Origin: GCA-2687025 sp964473525
GTDB taxonomy: Bacteria; Poribacteria; WGA-4E; GCA-2687025
DNA length: 64,000 nucleotides
Assembly: GCA_964473525.1 (NCBI GenBank)
Contig: CAYYPK010000007.1
Span: forward strand, 62,001 to 126,000
Reading direction: 5' to 3'
In this document: positions 46,634-56,178 of the stretch, piece by piece
Numbering within the stretch: the first letter of the stretch is position 1
Layout of the letters: each line of letters begins with the position of its first letter
Position numbers and translations under genes: made by a program
The notes under the pieces: model-generated
The model's input: the letters and a program-made list of their open reading frames with translations, nothing else
What the model was told of the DNA's origin: nothing
The model's database searches: none

Positions 46634-48627
46634 GGCGCTTTCACCTCCACAACCACGTTTCGCCATGCGTCGACGGAGGCGCGATCTCCGTCGCCAAGGA
46701 GGATCGTCGTATCGCGTTGCATGACCACCGCCGGCCCCTCAATACGGGCGCCAGCGTGTAGCGATTCGCCGTCGTGGAACTCGGTCTCGACGACGCCGGT
46801 CGCGAGGACCACGGAGCGACGCTCGCGCCGCGCGTCGGACGCATCGCCGGGCTCCGCCTTGATTGACGGAAGCACAGGCGTCGGGGTCTTTCCGACGGCT
46901 CGCACGCGCAGGTTTACGATCTCTACGGGCGTGTCCTCGTCGCTGTGACCGTACCTCTCGGCATGCGCCTGATGGAAGGCTGCGGCGTAGTCGTCCGTGA
47001 GTGGCACAGTGAGCTCGTAGGACTGACCGCGATAGCGCATGTCCAGTTGCCGTTGTACGGTGACGTCCGGGTCGGGCACGCCTTCGGCTGCCGTTTCCCG
47101 CCGCCCACGATCGACGAGGGGATCGAACATCTCGGCGAGCGATGCCACTGCCGTGTCGCCTGGCAGCATGACGGTGCGCACGTAGTCCTTCACGACGTCC
47201 GCGACGAGCATCCCGAACGCCGACAGCGTGGACGCTCCGTAGGGAGCCAGGACGCGGCTCATGCCCAAACCGCGTGCAAGGTCGCACGCGTGAAGGCCGC
47301 CGGCGCCCCCGAACGAGAGGAAGACGAAGTCCGTGGGGTCGTGTCCGCGCTCGACGGAGATGACGCGCACGGCGCGTTCCATGTGCGCGTTCACGACCTC
47401 GACGACGCCGAGGGCAGCAGTCTGGGCGAGGGTAAGAGACCCAGCAGCCTCCAGGCCCCCTCGGCGACCTAACTGATCCAGCGCCGCGGTTGCTCCCGCG
47501 ACATCCAGAGCCATTTCCCCGCCAAGGAAGCTCTCCGGCGCGAGGCGGCCGAGGACGACATTCGCGTCCGTGACTGTCGGTTGGCAGCCGCCGCGTCCGT
47601 AGCACACTGGGCCGGGGTCGGAGCCCGCGCTCTCCGGTCCTACGCGGAGGGCGCCGCCTTCGTCTACGTACGCGATGGACCCGCCTCCCGAGCCCACCGT
47701 GTGGATGTCAATGACCGGGATGCGAATGGGCAAGCCGCCGATCTCGGACTCCGTCGTCACCTGCGGCTCGCCGAGGGAGAGAGACACGTCCGTGGAGGTG
47801 CCACCCATGTCGAACCCGACGACCCGATCGAACCCGGCCGCCTTGCCGACGTGGACGGCGCCGACCGTGCCGCCGGCCGGCCCCGAGAGGATCGTCCTCA
47901 CAGCCTGCGTCCGCGCCTCGTCGGAGCGGATGCTGCCACCGTTCGACTGCATGACACGGAAGTCGCGGCCTTCGAGCGCCACTTCGAGATGCCCCAGGTA
48001 GCGGTTCAGAATGGGCGCTACGTAGGCGTTCACGGCGGTCGTGCTGGCGCGTTCGTACTCGCGGAACTCGGGCAGAATCTCGCTCGAGGCGGAGACCAGA
48101 AAGCCCGCGTCGCGCAGCCGCCGCGCGACGATCGCTTCGTGCTCGGGACGCAGGAACGAGAACAGAAGGCACAGCGCGACGGATCCCGCCTCGCTTCTGC
48201 GCAACGCCTCAACCAGAGCGTCGATTTCGGCGCCGTCCAGCGTGGCTAGCAGCGTCCCCTCGTGGGTCACGCGCTCCGTCACCTCGAAGCAGCGGCCCGG
48301 CGGCACGAGCGGCTCGGGGCGGTCGCAGAAGAAGTCGTAGATGTCCGTGCGTGTCTGCCTGGCGATCGTCAGCAGGTCGCGGAACCCGCGCGTTGTGACG
48401 AACGCCGTACGCGCTCCTTTGCGCTCCAGTAGCGCGTTCGTCGCCACGGTCGAGCCGTGGACGATCGCCAACCGGGAGTCGTCGGCGAGGCGGGCGAGTC
48501 CCTCCAGTACGGCGCGTGAGGGGTCGTCTGGGGTCGACAGAACCTTGAAGGTAGCGATGGAGCCTCGGTCCTCGTCGAAGAGGACGAAGTCGGTGAACGT
48601 GCCGCCGATGTCGACGCCGATGCGCAT
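46630..48627 (-). CDS. hyuA: Hydantoinase/oxoprolinase A subunit
   Basis: A 665-residue ATPase of the ASKHA-like hydantoinase A family. The phosphate-1 loop reads IGVDIGGTFTDFVL. Further marks are STVATNALLERKG, GPAGGTVGAVH, VGFDMGGTSTDVS and FGGAGGLHACDLA. It activates the substrate amide with ATP and works with HyuB, which follows with a four-base overlap. It starts 32 bases after the PIN-domain gene, although a toxin-antitoxin pair and a hydantoinase have no known functional link. Confidence 0.92.
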   Translation of the reverse strand: MRIGVDIGGTFTDFVLFDEDRGSIATFKVLSTPDDPSRAVLEGLARLADDSRLAIVHGSTVATNALLERKGARTAFVTTRGFRDLLTIARQTRTDIYDFFCDRPEPLVPPGRCFEVTERVTHEGTLLATLDGAEIDALVEALRRSEAGSVALCLLFSFLRPEHEAIVARRLRDAGFLVSASSEILPEFREYERASTTAVNAYVAPILNRYLGHLEVALEGRDFRVMQSNGGSIRSDEARTQAVRTILSGPAGGTVGAVHVGKAAGFDRVVGFDMGGTSTDVSLSLGEPQVTTESEIGGLPIRIPVIDIHTVGSGGGSIAYVDEGGALRVGPESAGSDPGPVCYGRGGCQPTVTDANVVLGRLAPESFLGGEMALDVAGATAALDQLGRRGGLEAAGSLTLAQTAALGVVEVVNAHMERAVRVISVERGHDPTDFVFLSFGGAGGLHACDLARGLGMSRVLAPYGASTLSAFGMLVADVVKDYVRTVMLPGDTAVASLAEMFDPLVDRGRRETAAEGVPDPDVTVQRQLDMRYRGQSYELTVPLTDDYAAAFHQAHAERYGHSDEDTPVEIVNLRVRAVGKTPTPVLPSIKAEPGDASDARRERRSVVLATGVVETEFHDGESLHAGARIEGPAVVMQRDTTILLGDGDRASVDAWRNVVVEVKAP

Positions 48628-48659
48628 TTGCGATGCATTCCGTTCGTTGGCGGGAACTG

Positions 48660-49133
48660 CTACCGCAGCGCGGCGGGCCGGCTGGGGTCCACTACTCGAA
48701 GCCCCTCGGCGCGAGCTGCGGCGTTCAGCAAGCCGTCGGAGGAGACAACCACGAACTCAGCGTCATGAGCCGAGCGCGACGTCCGCTCTGCCTCAGTCGC
48801 CGCTGCCAGGTGGACGGCGTCGTACCCTCTCAGGAAGTGCTTGATGGCAAACCCACGTGCGGCATACAGAATCGCGGGAGTAGTGCGCACTTCAGTCCAT
48901 CGGCCGGCGAAGTCGTCTTGGAAGTGGCGAATCGCGTCAGCGAAATCTGGGGCGACAGCGTCGCCAATCCTGCCGCGCCTTGCCAAGCTCGCGATCACCT
49001 CAACGCCCCCGACGTCCGACATGTGCAGGTCACCGGTCCCAGATGGCGCCAGGATCTCGCTGACGAATTCGCTCCCAGTTTCGTCCGCGTACCGCTTTAT
49101 CACCGCACTGGCGTCTAGATAGTACACCGTCAC
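48660..49133 (-). CDS. vapC: PIN-domain toxin-type ribonuclease (VapC-like)
   Basis: A 157-residue PIN domain with the conserved acidic residues: YLDASAVIKRY at the N-terminus, SDVGGVEVIA, GYDAVHLAAA and VVSSDGLLNAAA. The family cleaves specific RNAs and is held inactive by the antitoxin encoded upstream. Its ATG overlaps the antitoxin stop (ATGA). Confidence 0.85.
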   Translation of the reverse strand: MTVYYLDASAVIKRYADETGSEFVSEILAPSGTGDLHMSDVGGVEVIASLARRGRIGDAVAPDFADAIRHFQDDFAGRWTEVRTTPAILYAARGFAIKHFLRGYDAVHLAAATEAERTSRSAHDAEFVVVSSDGLLNAAARAEGLRVVDPSRPAALR

Positions 49134-49396
49134 CGCCGACGGTCCTCGATCAGGGTCTCGGAGACGGGCTTCCCCTCGACGCGGATAGGCGTGAATGGGC
49201 GTAACTTCTTCGCCGCGCTGGGGTCCGGCAGCCGATCTATGACCCCGTTCGCAAGGAGACGTCGGTGGTATTCAGATACGCGCGAGTCATCCTCTCTCAG
49301 ACTGAGGCGCCGCAGGGCATCGCGAGCAGCCTCCAACTCCTCGTCCGCGAGTCGCTCTACAAGGTCGTGCAGCTCAGCTCGCGTCGTCGTCGCCAT
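49130..49396 (-). CDS. Antitoxin of the PIN-domain pair
   Basis: An 88-residue protein with a helical N-terminus (LHDLVERLADEELEAARDALRRL), a pattern common in antitoxins of this type, followed by a proline-rich tail that could wrap around the toxin. I do not recognise a standard DNA-binding fold, so the class is uncertain. It is the first gene of the pair and overlaps VapC by four bases. Confidence 0.65.
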   Translation of the reverse strand: MATTTRAELHDLVERLADEELEAARDALRRLSLREDDSRVSEYHRRLLANGVIDRLPDPSAAKKLRPFTPIRVEGKPVSETLIEDRRR

Positions 49397-49560
49397 GTCA
49401 GCCTCCTCCCCTATGCAGGCGCGTAAAGGTCACACACCGGAATGGTATGCTCTGGCGTGCGCAAACGAAAGGACGCGTCCGAGCCGCCCTTGCGTGGGAG
49501 GCATACATCGTGTCAGATGGGCTCCGTCCGACGCCCGCGTCTCGTTGCAGGAGCAAGCGC

Positions 49561-51522
49561 ATGGCAGCACTGTCCGACCTGACACTCCTTCGAGGACACG
49601 ACACGCCACGCACGGCGCCGGTTCATCTGCGGGCGGGGCGCCTCGACATGGTGTTCGAGCCCGACACGGCGTTCCTCAGATACGTACGCGCTGGCGACGA
49701 GGAGGTCGTGCGTGGAGTGTACGTTGCGGTGCGCGACCACGACTGGGGCACGGTAGAGCCGTCGCTGTCCGGCCTCGACATAGACGTCCGCGAAGACGCC
49801 TTCGACATCCGGTTCGTCGCTGACTGCCGGCAGGACGACATCCACTTCGTGTGGCGTGGCGCGATCACGGGTTCTTCGAGCGGCGTCGTCCGGTTCTTGA
49901 TGGACGGCGAGGCCCGCAGCCGCTTCCAACGCAATCGCATCGGCTTCTGCGTCCTGCATCCTATGTCGGTCGCCGGCCGGGCCTGCTCCGTCGAGCGTGT
50001 CGACGGAGCCGTGACCGACGGCGTCTTCCCAGAACGCATCTCGCCACACCAGCCGTTCATGGACATCCGCGCCATCTCGCATGAGCTGCGCGCCGGCCCA
50101 ACCGTCGAGGTGCGGATGGACGGCGATGCGTTCGAGATGGAGGACCAGAGGAACTGGACCGACGCGTCCTACAAGACCTACTGCACGCCTCTCGCCCTTC
50201 CGTTCCCGGTGACGGTGGAGTCGGGCGACACCGTCCGACAAAGCGTCACGATCGCCGCAAGCGCGACTACACCCCCTCGTGTGAGAGCCCGGACGGCGGA
50301 TGTCACGCCAGTTGTCCAACTCAGTCAGGATGTCGTGGGGTCCATGCCATCCATCGGACTGGGCTCGCCGTCGCACGTCGCATCTCCGTCAACGGATGAG
50401 CTGGCGCGCCTGCGCGACCTGCGCGCGGGACACCTGCGGGTCGACATTCGGACTTCTGACCCCGGATGGCGGGAACCCGCGACGAACGTGGCACGGCTCG
50501 CAGCCAACATCGGCGTCCCATTGGAGGCCGCGCTTCTCGTGCCGCCCGGCGCCGCGGACGAGGCGGCGAGGAGCGTGCTGGACTGGGCGCGCGCCGAACG
50601 CCCGCCCATCGCGCGGTGGATCATCCTGCACGACGACATGTCCACCACATCGGCGGCGACTTTCTCAACGGCTCGACGGGCTCTCTCGTCGTACGCGGAT
50701 GATGCGCCGTTCGGGCTTGGGACGGACTGCTACTTCGCCGAACTGAACCGCGGCCGCCCGGACGCGACCGACGCGGACTTCGTCAGCTACTCGATGAACC
50801 CACAGGTGCACGCCTTCGACGACGCCTCGCTCATGGAGACGCTCGAAGCGCAAGCCGTCACGGTGGACAGCGCGCGCGGCTTCGCTGGAAGCGCGGCCGT
50901 AGTTGTAAGTCCCGTGACGCTACGTCCTCGGTTCAATCCCAACGCAACCGGGGAACCGGTCGAGCCCGAGCCGGGCGGGCTGCCCTTCGAGGTGGACCCA
51001 CGGCAGATGTCGCTCTTCGCCGCGGCGTGGACGCTGGGGAGCGTCGCGCGCCTGGCATCCGCAGGCGTTCAGAGCGCGACGTATTTCGAACCTACTGGGA
51101 TGCGGGGTGTGATGGACGCGTCCGCATCTGCAGGCGTCCCGGCCGACTTCGCGCGAGTGTGCGGCGGAGTCTACCCGGTGTATCACGCGCTGCGAGACGT
51201 GTGCGCGTTTGCAGGTGACCACGTGCTACGGGCAGATGTCAGTGATCCGTTGGCGATTGTCGCTCTCGCCCTGGGACGAGCCGCTCGGGGCACGGTATGG
51301 ATCGCGAACCTCACGCCCGTCACATGTGAAGTGAGGATCGACGGCGTGGAGCCAGGTCGACACGCCGTGAGAGCGCTGAGCACAGTGAATGCTGCGCGCG
51401 CCATGTCGGCGCCAGGGTACTCTCGAGAGGAGGCCAGCTACATAGTCTCCGACGACACGTCGGCCGTGTTAGACTTGGGCGCGTACGGGATTACTCAGAT
51501 CAGCATCGACTCGATTCCGTGA
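49561..51522 (+). CDS. D-apionate lactonase-like protein
   Basis: A 653-residue protein. The start was set at the ATG with CAGGAG 7 bases upstream; the longer frame from 49447 has no such site. The N-terminal beta-rich region (LRYVRAGDEEVVRGVYVAVRD, DWGTVEP, GRACSVERVDG) and an internal TIM-barrel-like part (ELARLRDLRAGHLRVDIR, FGLGTDCYFAELNRG) match the D-apionate lactonase (ApnL) three-domain layout as I recall it. Known members open the lactone from apiose, a plant cell-wall sugar. No signal peptide is visible. None of the other apiose-pathway genes is nearby, so the role is tentative. Confidence 0.55.
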   Translation: MAALSDLTLLRGHDTPRTAPVHLRAGRLDMVFEPDTAFLRYVRAGDEEVVRGVYVAVRDHDWGTVEPSLSGLDIDVREDAFDIRFVADCRQDDIHFVWRGAITGSSSGVVRFLMDGEARSRFQRNRIGFCVLHPMSVAGRACSVERVDGAVTDGVFPERISPHQPFMDIRAISHELRAGPTVEVRMDGDAFEMEDQRNWTDASYKTYCTPLALPFPVTVESGDTVRQSVTIAASATTPPRVRARTADVTPVVQLSQDVVGSMPSIGLGSPSHVASPSTDELARLRDLRAGHLRVDIRTSDPGWREPATNVARLAANIGVPLEAALLVPPGAADEAARSVLDWARAERPPIARWIILHDDMSTTSAATFSTARRALSSYADDAPFGLGTDCYFAELNRGRPDATDADFVSYSMNPQVHAFDDASLMETLEAQAVTVDSARGFAGSAAVVVSPVTLRPRFNPNATGEPVEPEPGGLPFEVDPRQMSLFAAAWTLGSVARLASAGVQSATYFEPTGMRGVMDASASAGVPADFARVCGGVYPVYHALRDVCAFAGDHVLRADVSDPLAIVALALGRAARGTVWIANLTPVTCEVRIDGVEPGRHAVRALSTVNAARAMSAPGYSREEASYIVSDDTSAVLDLGAYGITQISIDSIP

Positions 51523-51568
51523 GCGACTACGTGGTCGCTTTGTGCTGGCGGCAGCGCGCCGCCCTGGG

Positions 51569-52216
51569 TCAGCCTCGAAGACGCGACGAGAGGTCGTCCA
51601 AGGCGCGGCGCGCTTGCCGGTGCGTCAGTCCGAATTCCTCCACGACCGCCATCTCGATGCGCCGTCGCCCCGCCAGACCTTCGTCCGCCAACTCGACTAT
51701 TCGTCTCTCCAGCGCGCTGAGCGACTCGAGGTATATGCCGAACTCTGTCTGCGCCGTCGCGCCGTCGCCCATTCGCGCGCGTCGCTGTTCGTGGTGGCAG
51801 CCAGACGCCGTCCCGGACAGGGGCAGATCATGGAGGGCGATGCCCTCCCCTATGTCCTGTTCACTGACAGCATGCTGAGGTGCGCCATCCGATGCCACGC
51901 GGAACGCCAACCTGGACGCTACCGACGGCGTCTGCCATCTGACGTAGTGCCTCGCGAAGGCCGTCAGCGAGCGCAGCCCCTCGAGCCTGCCGTCGGCGTG
52001 CCAACGCCGGAGAACATCGTACAGCCCAAAGGTCAGCTCCTGAAGGCAGTCGTCTCGATATGACTGGGCAAACCATGGCAGGTACAGGCAGTCGTCGATG
52101 AGCCCCCGGAGCTGCGTGGCGATCGCGTCGCTGGCGCGTGGATCCTGCCCATTCGACGCCGCGTGGAACTGCTGAATCAGGGAGGGAACGTCGGAGCGTA
52201 CCGTCGGAGCCATCAT
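51569..52216 (-). CDS. Sigma-70-like regulator, divergent
   Basis: A 215-residue protein. The start was set at the ATG with GAGG about 7 bases upstream, giving MMAPTVRSDV. A sigma-2-like region (LRGLIDDCLYLPWFAQSYRDD, FGLYDVLRRW) and a sigma-4-like helix-turn-helix (LESLSALERRIVELADEG, FGLTHRQARRALDDL) are recognisable but weak. It could be an ECF-type sigma factor of a minor group. Its target genes are not evident. It converges with the apionate-lactonase-like gene. Confidence 0.5.
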   Translation of the reverse strand: MMAPTVRSDVPSLIQQFHAASNGQDPRASDAIATQLRGLIDDCLYLPWFAQSYRDDCLQELTFGLYDVLRRWHADGRLEGLRSLTAFARHYVRWQTPSVASRLAFRVASDGAPQHAVSEQDIGEGIALHDLPLSGTASGCHHEQRRARMGDGATAQTEFGIYLESLSALERRIVELADEGLAGRRRIEMAVVEEFGLTHRQARRALDDLSSRLRG

Positions 52217-52677
52217 CCGTGCACCTCGCTTTTGGCGCAAACGCGCGCAGACCGATCGTCCGTCGTTCTGGACGAAACGGTCCACTCACGCCTGACCTTT
52301 AGCTAGGTACGGATTCCAGGCAGAACTCCGACCACGCCTTGGGACGTGAAGAACCTTCTCAGAAAGACTACCGCATTCTCACAGCGTCCGCATGTCACAA
52401 CGACACTTCTGGCAGATGTCCGCCGCCGAGCCCCGCACGCGATCGCGCGTGATGCTGCGTCCGTGCATGACGCGGGGTACTCCGCCCTCTGGAGAGGCGA
52501 ACTTCCGCCCCTCGTCGGCAGCTCTCGCCCCTCGTCGGCAGCGGCTTCCACCCCTCCATAGGGGAAGTCCCTCGCGTCACCAGGTATGTATGGCGGCGGT
52601 CGCCTGCTGGGGCACTTTCTGCGCGCAAACGACATGGATTCGGGCCGATTGACAGCGACCCACAGTCGTTCTGCCCG
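52217..52677. other. 461-base intergenic region with a short direct repeat
   Basis: No gene is supported. The stretch holds the promoter region of the sigma-like gene, a 16-base tandem direct repeat and a small CCCCT/AGGGG hairpin near 52555. Confidence 0.5.
52507..52542. repeat. 16-base tandem direct repeat
   Basis: CGCCCCTCGTCGGCAG occurs at 52507-52522 and again, identically, at 52527-52542 with a four-base spacer. It may be a protein-binding iteron or the remains of an intergenic repeat. Confidence 0.55.
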
Positions 52678-54483
52678 TTACTGTGACACTGCCATCACCG
52701 CGACAGCCGCCGCTAGGCTGGCTATCGCGTCTCTTTCCGCGTCAAGCGAGGCGGATATGAGCTCCTGCACCTTGGCGCGCGCCTGCCCCGAGTATTCGCC
52801 CGCCTTCTCGGCCACACGGCATACCTCCTGGATCTTCTGCGTCGTCTCGACTTCTCGCCCGTAGGCCGCTATCGCCTCACCGAGAACGTCAGACACAGTG
52901 GGATAGACGTCGACCAGCTCTTGAAGGTACGCGACGGCGTGCTCCCTAGCTATGTGCAGTTCCCATGCGTGCCGCCGCGCCCGTTCGGGAGTGGCCACGT
53001 CGGCGTCCTGCGCTTCACGCCAGAGCTCGTACGCGTCAAACCCAGTGGCGTCCACCCGGTAGGCGATGTCGTCCGGGCCGAAGCGTGTCCCGTTTGCCAA
53101 GGCGACAGCGTTCCGAAGCGCGCGGATGTGCACGCCCGTGTCATCGAGAGGCTCCGCAGTGTCGCAGACCAGCACACAGAACCACTGTTCGATCTGCCCG
53201 AGTGCGTCGTATCGCACGGTAAACGCCTTGCGGCCCTGATCGACGTACTGATGGCGGACGGTGTACGTCTCGTCGGATTCGTCGTATCCGACCAGCAGAC
53301 CCCAGATCTGAGCGCGGAGCCCGTCCGCCTCCTGTTCGAGCGACATTGGACTCGCTGCCATTGCCGGGACTCCTCGGTCGATGCTTGCCCGTACAGCTGC
53401 CCAGGCTTTGGCTCTGACCGCCTTCAGATCCTCGTCCGTTCCGGTGGCCTCAAAACGCTGGAAGCGGTAGCCAAGCTCCGGCAGCATGTCGAGAAATGTC
53501 GCCTGGCCCCCGTAGTCCACAAAGGCCTCCTGCCAGACAGCCCCGTCCCCGTTCCTCATAACGAAGCTGAACGCATGGCCCAGCACGCCCTGCAATCGCT
53601 CGTGCGACCATTGCGGCCGCCCGGCCCCCTGCATCACCCGGTGAAGGGCGCCGACGACGGTGGTATGGATGTGCGACGGGCCGACGTCCAGGTCTCTTCT
53701 CACGTTCTCCCCTTCTCCGACCGATGTGCTAGCGCTCGGCGGCGCTGGCGGCCGTGCATCCGCGACCACTTGGTGAACCGGTACGATCCGCATCTGCGCG
53801 CCATCCTGTGCTGGGAGCATCGCCAGGCGCACCGTGGCCCGTTCTGCCTGGTGGGCGCCGAATCCTAGCCACCCTACGATCAGCGTCGATGTCATTAGCG
53901 AGAATGCCGTACTCATGCGCCCACTCCCTACCGGTACCTGCCCAAACGCGCGCGCCTTGGGGCGCGCCGCGAACCACGCCATCAGTCCAGAAACGACGCC
54001 GAGTCGCCGGCGTAACGACTGGCACGCCCGCGTTAGACGAACGTGGACGGCGCCCCGCGATATTCCGAGGCGCTGCTCAATCTCCTTGGAGCTACGTTCC
54101 TCCAGGTAGTAGGACCGGAGCAACTCCTGCTCGTGCGGAGTCAGCGTCGCCAGGGCATCGACGACGCGCGCCCATCGCTCCCGATCCGACAGAACCTCAT
54201 CGACAGGAGGCGTGGCGAGCGGAACCTCCGGCGCCTCGCCCACCAACGTCAGATCTCGCTTGCGATTCCACTCTCGCGCGACGTTTCGAGCCACGCCAGC
54301 GATCCATCGCTCCAGGTGGTCCATGTACTGCACGCGGCCACGGCTGGTGTAGACGGCGATGAGGACGCTCTGGACATAATCGTCCAAATCCCGACGCGCC
54401 CGCAGCCTGGTTGCCCCGATGCGTCGGATGAGCCCGATGTGCGCCAACACCAGCTGATGGAACGCATCAGCACGGTCGTCCAT
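52678..54483 (-). CDS. ECF sigma factor fused to a membrane segment and a large C-terminal domain
   Basis: A 601-residue protein (start at ATG 54483; GGAGG lies 14 bases upstream, rather far). Residues 1-165 form an ECF sigma factor: region 2 (DDYVQSVLIAVYTSRG, GVARNVAREW) and region 4 (LTPHEQELLRSYYLEE, GISRGAVHVRLTRAC). A probable transmembrane helix follows near residues 195-215 (STLIVGWLGFG). The last 330 residues contain a C39/BtrH-type papain-like domain, a tentative assignment resting on VLGHAFSFVM, GVPAMAAS and GLLVGYDE patterns, then a helical tail. The expected catalytic Cys is not evident. A membrane-tethered sigma factor with a sensory or processing domain is unusual. Confidence 0.65.
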   Translation of the reverse strand: MDDRADAFHQLVLAHIGLIRRIGATRLRARRDLDDYVQSVLIAVYTSRGRVQYMDHLERWIAGVARNVAREWNRKRDLTLVGEAPEVPLATPPVDEVLSDRERWARVVDALATLTPHEQELLRSYYLEERSSKEIEQRLGISRGAVHVRLTRACQSLRRRLGVVSGLMAWFAARPKARAFGQVPVGSGRMSTAFSLMTSTLIVGWLGFGAHQAERATVRLAMLPAQDGAQMRIVPVHQVVADARPPAPPSASTSVGEGENVRRDLDVGPSHIHTTVVGALHRVMQGAGRPQWSHERLQGVLGHAFSFVMRNGDGAVWQEAFVDYGGQATFLDMLPELGYRFQRFEATGTDEDLKAVRAKAWAAVRASIDRGVPAMAASPMSLEQEADGLRAQIWGLLVGYDESDETYTVRHQYVDQGRKAFTVRYDALGQIEQWFCVLVCDTAEPLDDTGVHIRALRNAVALANGTRFGPDDIAYRVDATGFDAYELWREAQDADVATPERARRHAWELHIAREHAVAYLQELVDVYPTVSDVLGEAIAAYGREVETTQKIQEVCRVAEKAGEYSGQARAKVQELISASLDAERDAIASLAAAVAVMAVSQ

Positions 54484-54830
54484 GGATGAGTTCGCCGCCT
54501 CCGGTAGACAACTGACCGTCGGAAGGGAATCCCTACAGACTTTCGCTGCCGATCTTAGCACTATGCTGCCTGGGCGTTGGAGGCCGGCATGCAGGCCGCC
54601 GACGGAGCGGCTCTCGTGTCGGCTGATGACCGGAAGGCGCGCAGGTAGGTCTTAGCACTTGTTTAGAGGCAGCGGCGAGAGCGATACACGACCTGAGCGC
54701 TCTCGTGCTGGCGGAGCGGCGGGAAGTGGCGGCCGATTGTCTCGCGTGCTACTCTCAGGCGGGCGAGGGCTTCGCGCAGGGAACTCCATCGGGCGTACGC
54801 CGCCCTGCCAGCAATTCGTGGGAACGGGCC
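54484..54830. other. 347-base intergenic region, no gene seen
   Basis: It lies between the fused sigma gene and a small membrane gene read divergently, so it should carry both promoters. I found no convincing coding frame and no repeat of note. Confidence 0.5.
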
Positions 54831-54995
54831 ATGCTACCGATTCACCTGGCAGCCATCTTGCGCAGGATCCGGGACGGCGAGAGCCCGGAGATGCCCACCC
54901 CTGACGAGATCGTTCCCGTTCGCGTGCTCCTGACCGCGTTGTCCGGCTTCGTCGCACTCGGCGCGCTGCTTTGGCTGTGGGCCGCCTTGCGGTAG
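54831..54995 (+). CDS. Very small membrane protein, unknown
   Basis: A 54-residue frame: a basic amphipathic start (LPIHLAAILRRIRDGESPE), a short linker and one C-terminal hydrophobic helix (LLTALSGFVALGALLWLWAAL). GGGAACGGG precedes the ATG. The frame continues upstream, but the longer start has no RBS. Low complexity and small size make this tentative. Confidence 0.35.
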   Translation: MLPIHLAAILRRIRDGESPEMPTPDEIVPVRVLLTALSGFVALGALLWLWAALR

Positions 54996-55320
54996 GCGCC
55001 GAGGCGCCGCTCAGCCGGGCGCCACGGGATCCGGTTGCGCAGCCGAGGGGAGCGCGCTTGACCAAGGGCCATCTCGTCCACGCCTGCTCCTCGCACCGCG
55101 CGCGAACGCGGTCGTGTGTCCGCTGCCCTGACGCCCGACAACGCCTTAGCATTCGCCTCTGCGAAGCCTCAACAAAGACAGAAACGCGCTGAGCAAGGTG
55201 GCCTGGGCGCACATGAGGGCACACCGGTGAGACAGAATCAGAGCAGCGTAGCTGGTCATATCATGCCGTCGCAACAGGTGGTCGGTGGCGCCGCGAACGA
55301 CCGGCTCCTCAACCTGTGGA
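54996..55320. other. 325-base intergenic region, no gene seen
   Basis: Short frames cross this gap on both strands but none has a domain or a ribosome-binding site. It separates the small + strand gene from the 3' end of the oligosaccharyltransferase gene. Confidence 0.5.
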
Positions 55321-56178
55321 TCACTCGAAAGGCGATTGGACGAATTCCCAGATCCCGACGTCGGGCATATGGCAGTGTTCAACAGGATATACCGGCTTGA
55401 GGAATGGAGATGACTCTGGGTCCAACATCAGTCGGACGGCGAAGTGGTTGGTCGCACGCCCTTGGACAAAATACGCCATCCAGTCGTCGTCTGGGCTCGT
55501 CGGTGGAAACAGTGCCAGCAGGCCTTCGAGGTCGGCATCCTCTTGGGCGATTTCGGCGTCTCCTACCCGGAATCGCGATGGGAATCGCGCCCCATCGAAC
55601 CCGCTATTCTCGAAAGCGGTTATCGCTGCGGAGACAGGTGTCAACGTCGTGCCATCGCGCCTGAACACCGCGTGAGCGAAGCCGAAGATCCGGCTGACTT
55701 CGCCGTCGTTGTGTTTCGCCCCGGCGAGAATAGGGCCCAACGCAATGACCTCGGAGCCATCCTCCAACGGGGCAGGGCCGTCGGTCTGTCGGAACGGCAC
55801 GACGTATTCTACTCGGCGATCCGCCGATTCGTCCGCGCCGATGTTCGAGATCACATTCAGCAGAGCCAGGTCGCGGCGACTGATTGCGAGGTAGTCAGCG
55901 CCATAGGTCTGCAGAAAGCCCACTGCCTCCTCATCCGTCTGCGCGGAGAAGAGGTGTCGAGCCGCGCCTCGGATTCGGGAACGCGCGCTGGGTGGCGCGT
56001 AGTGATCCTCATCAATGACGGTAGCCTGGCGCGCGAGATAGTTCAGTTCGCTTCCATAATCCCACCACGCCGCCGTAACTGAACCGGGAGCAAGTAGGGG
56101 TCGGACGCCATTCGCGGAACCAGTTGAGGCTCCCGTGCGCATTATCGAGCGCGACGAAGGCGACCACAGCAGCGACAA
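55321..56178 (-). CDS. STT3/AglB-like oligosaccharyltransferase, C-terminal part after frameshift
   Basis: This frame carries the hallmark of STT3-type oligosaccharyltransferases, WWDYG (within VTAAWWDYGSELNYLA), at the start of the soluble domain. About 220 further residues follow (FLQTYGADYLAISRRD, FGFAHAVFRRDG). The frame begins about 60 residues before WWDYG as a meaningless shadow of the previous frame, so it is not an independent gene. WWDYG binds the hydroxyl-bearing +2 residue of the N-X-S/T acceptor. With 56012-57694 it makes one enzyme of about 790 residues, interrupted near 56092-56100. Confidence 0.8.
   Translation of the reverse strand: MSLLWSPSSRSIMRTGASTGSANGVRPLLAPGSVTAAWWDYGSELNYLARQATVIDEDHYAPPSARSRIRGAARHLFSAQTDEEAVGFLQTYGADYLAISRRDLALLNVISNIGADESADRRVEYVVPFRQTDGPAPLEDGSEVIALGPILAGAKHNDGEVSRIFGFAHAVFRRDGTTLTPVSAAITAFENSGFDGARFPSRFRVGDAEIAQEDADLEGLLALFPPTSPDDDWMAYFVQGRATNHFAVRLMLDPESSPFLKPVYPVEHCHMPDVGIWEFVQSPFE

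Noticed and set aside
46634..46666. Eleven extra N-terminal residues of HyuB
   Set aside because: They precede the coupled ATGA start and are not part of the conserved N-terminus.
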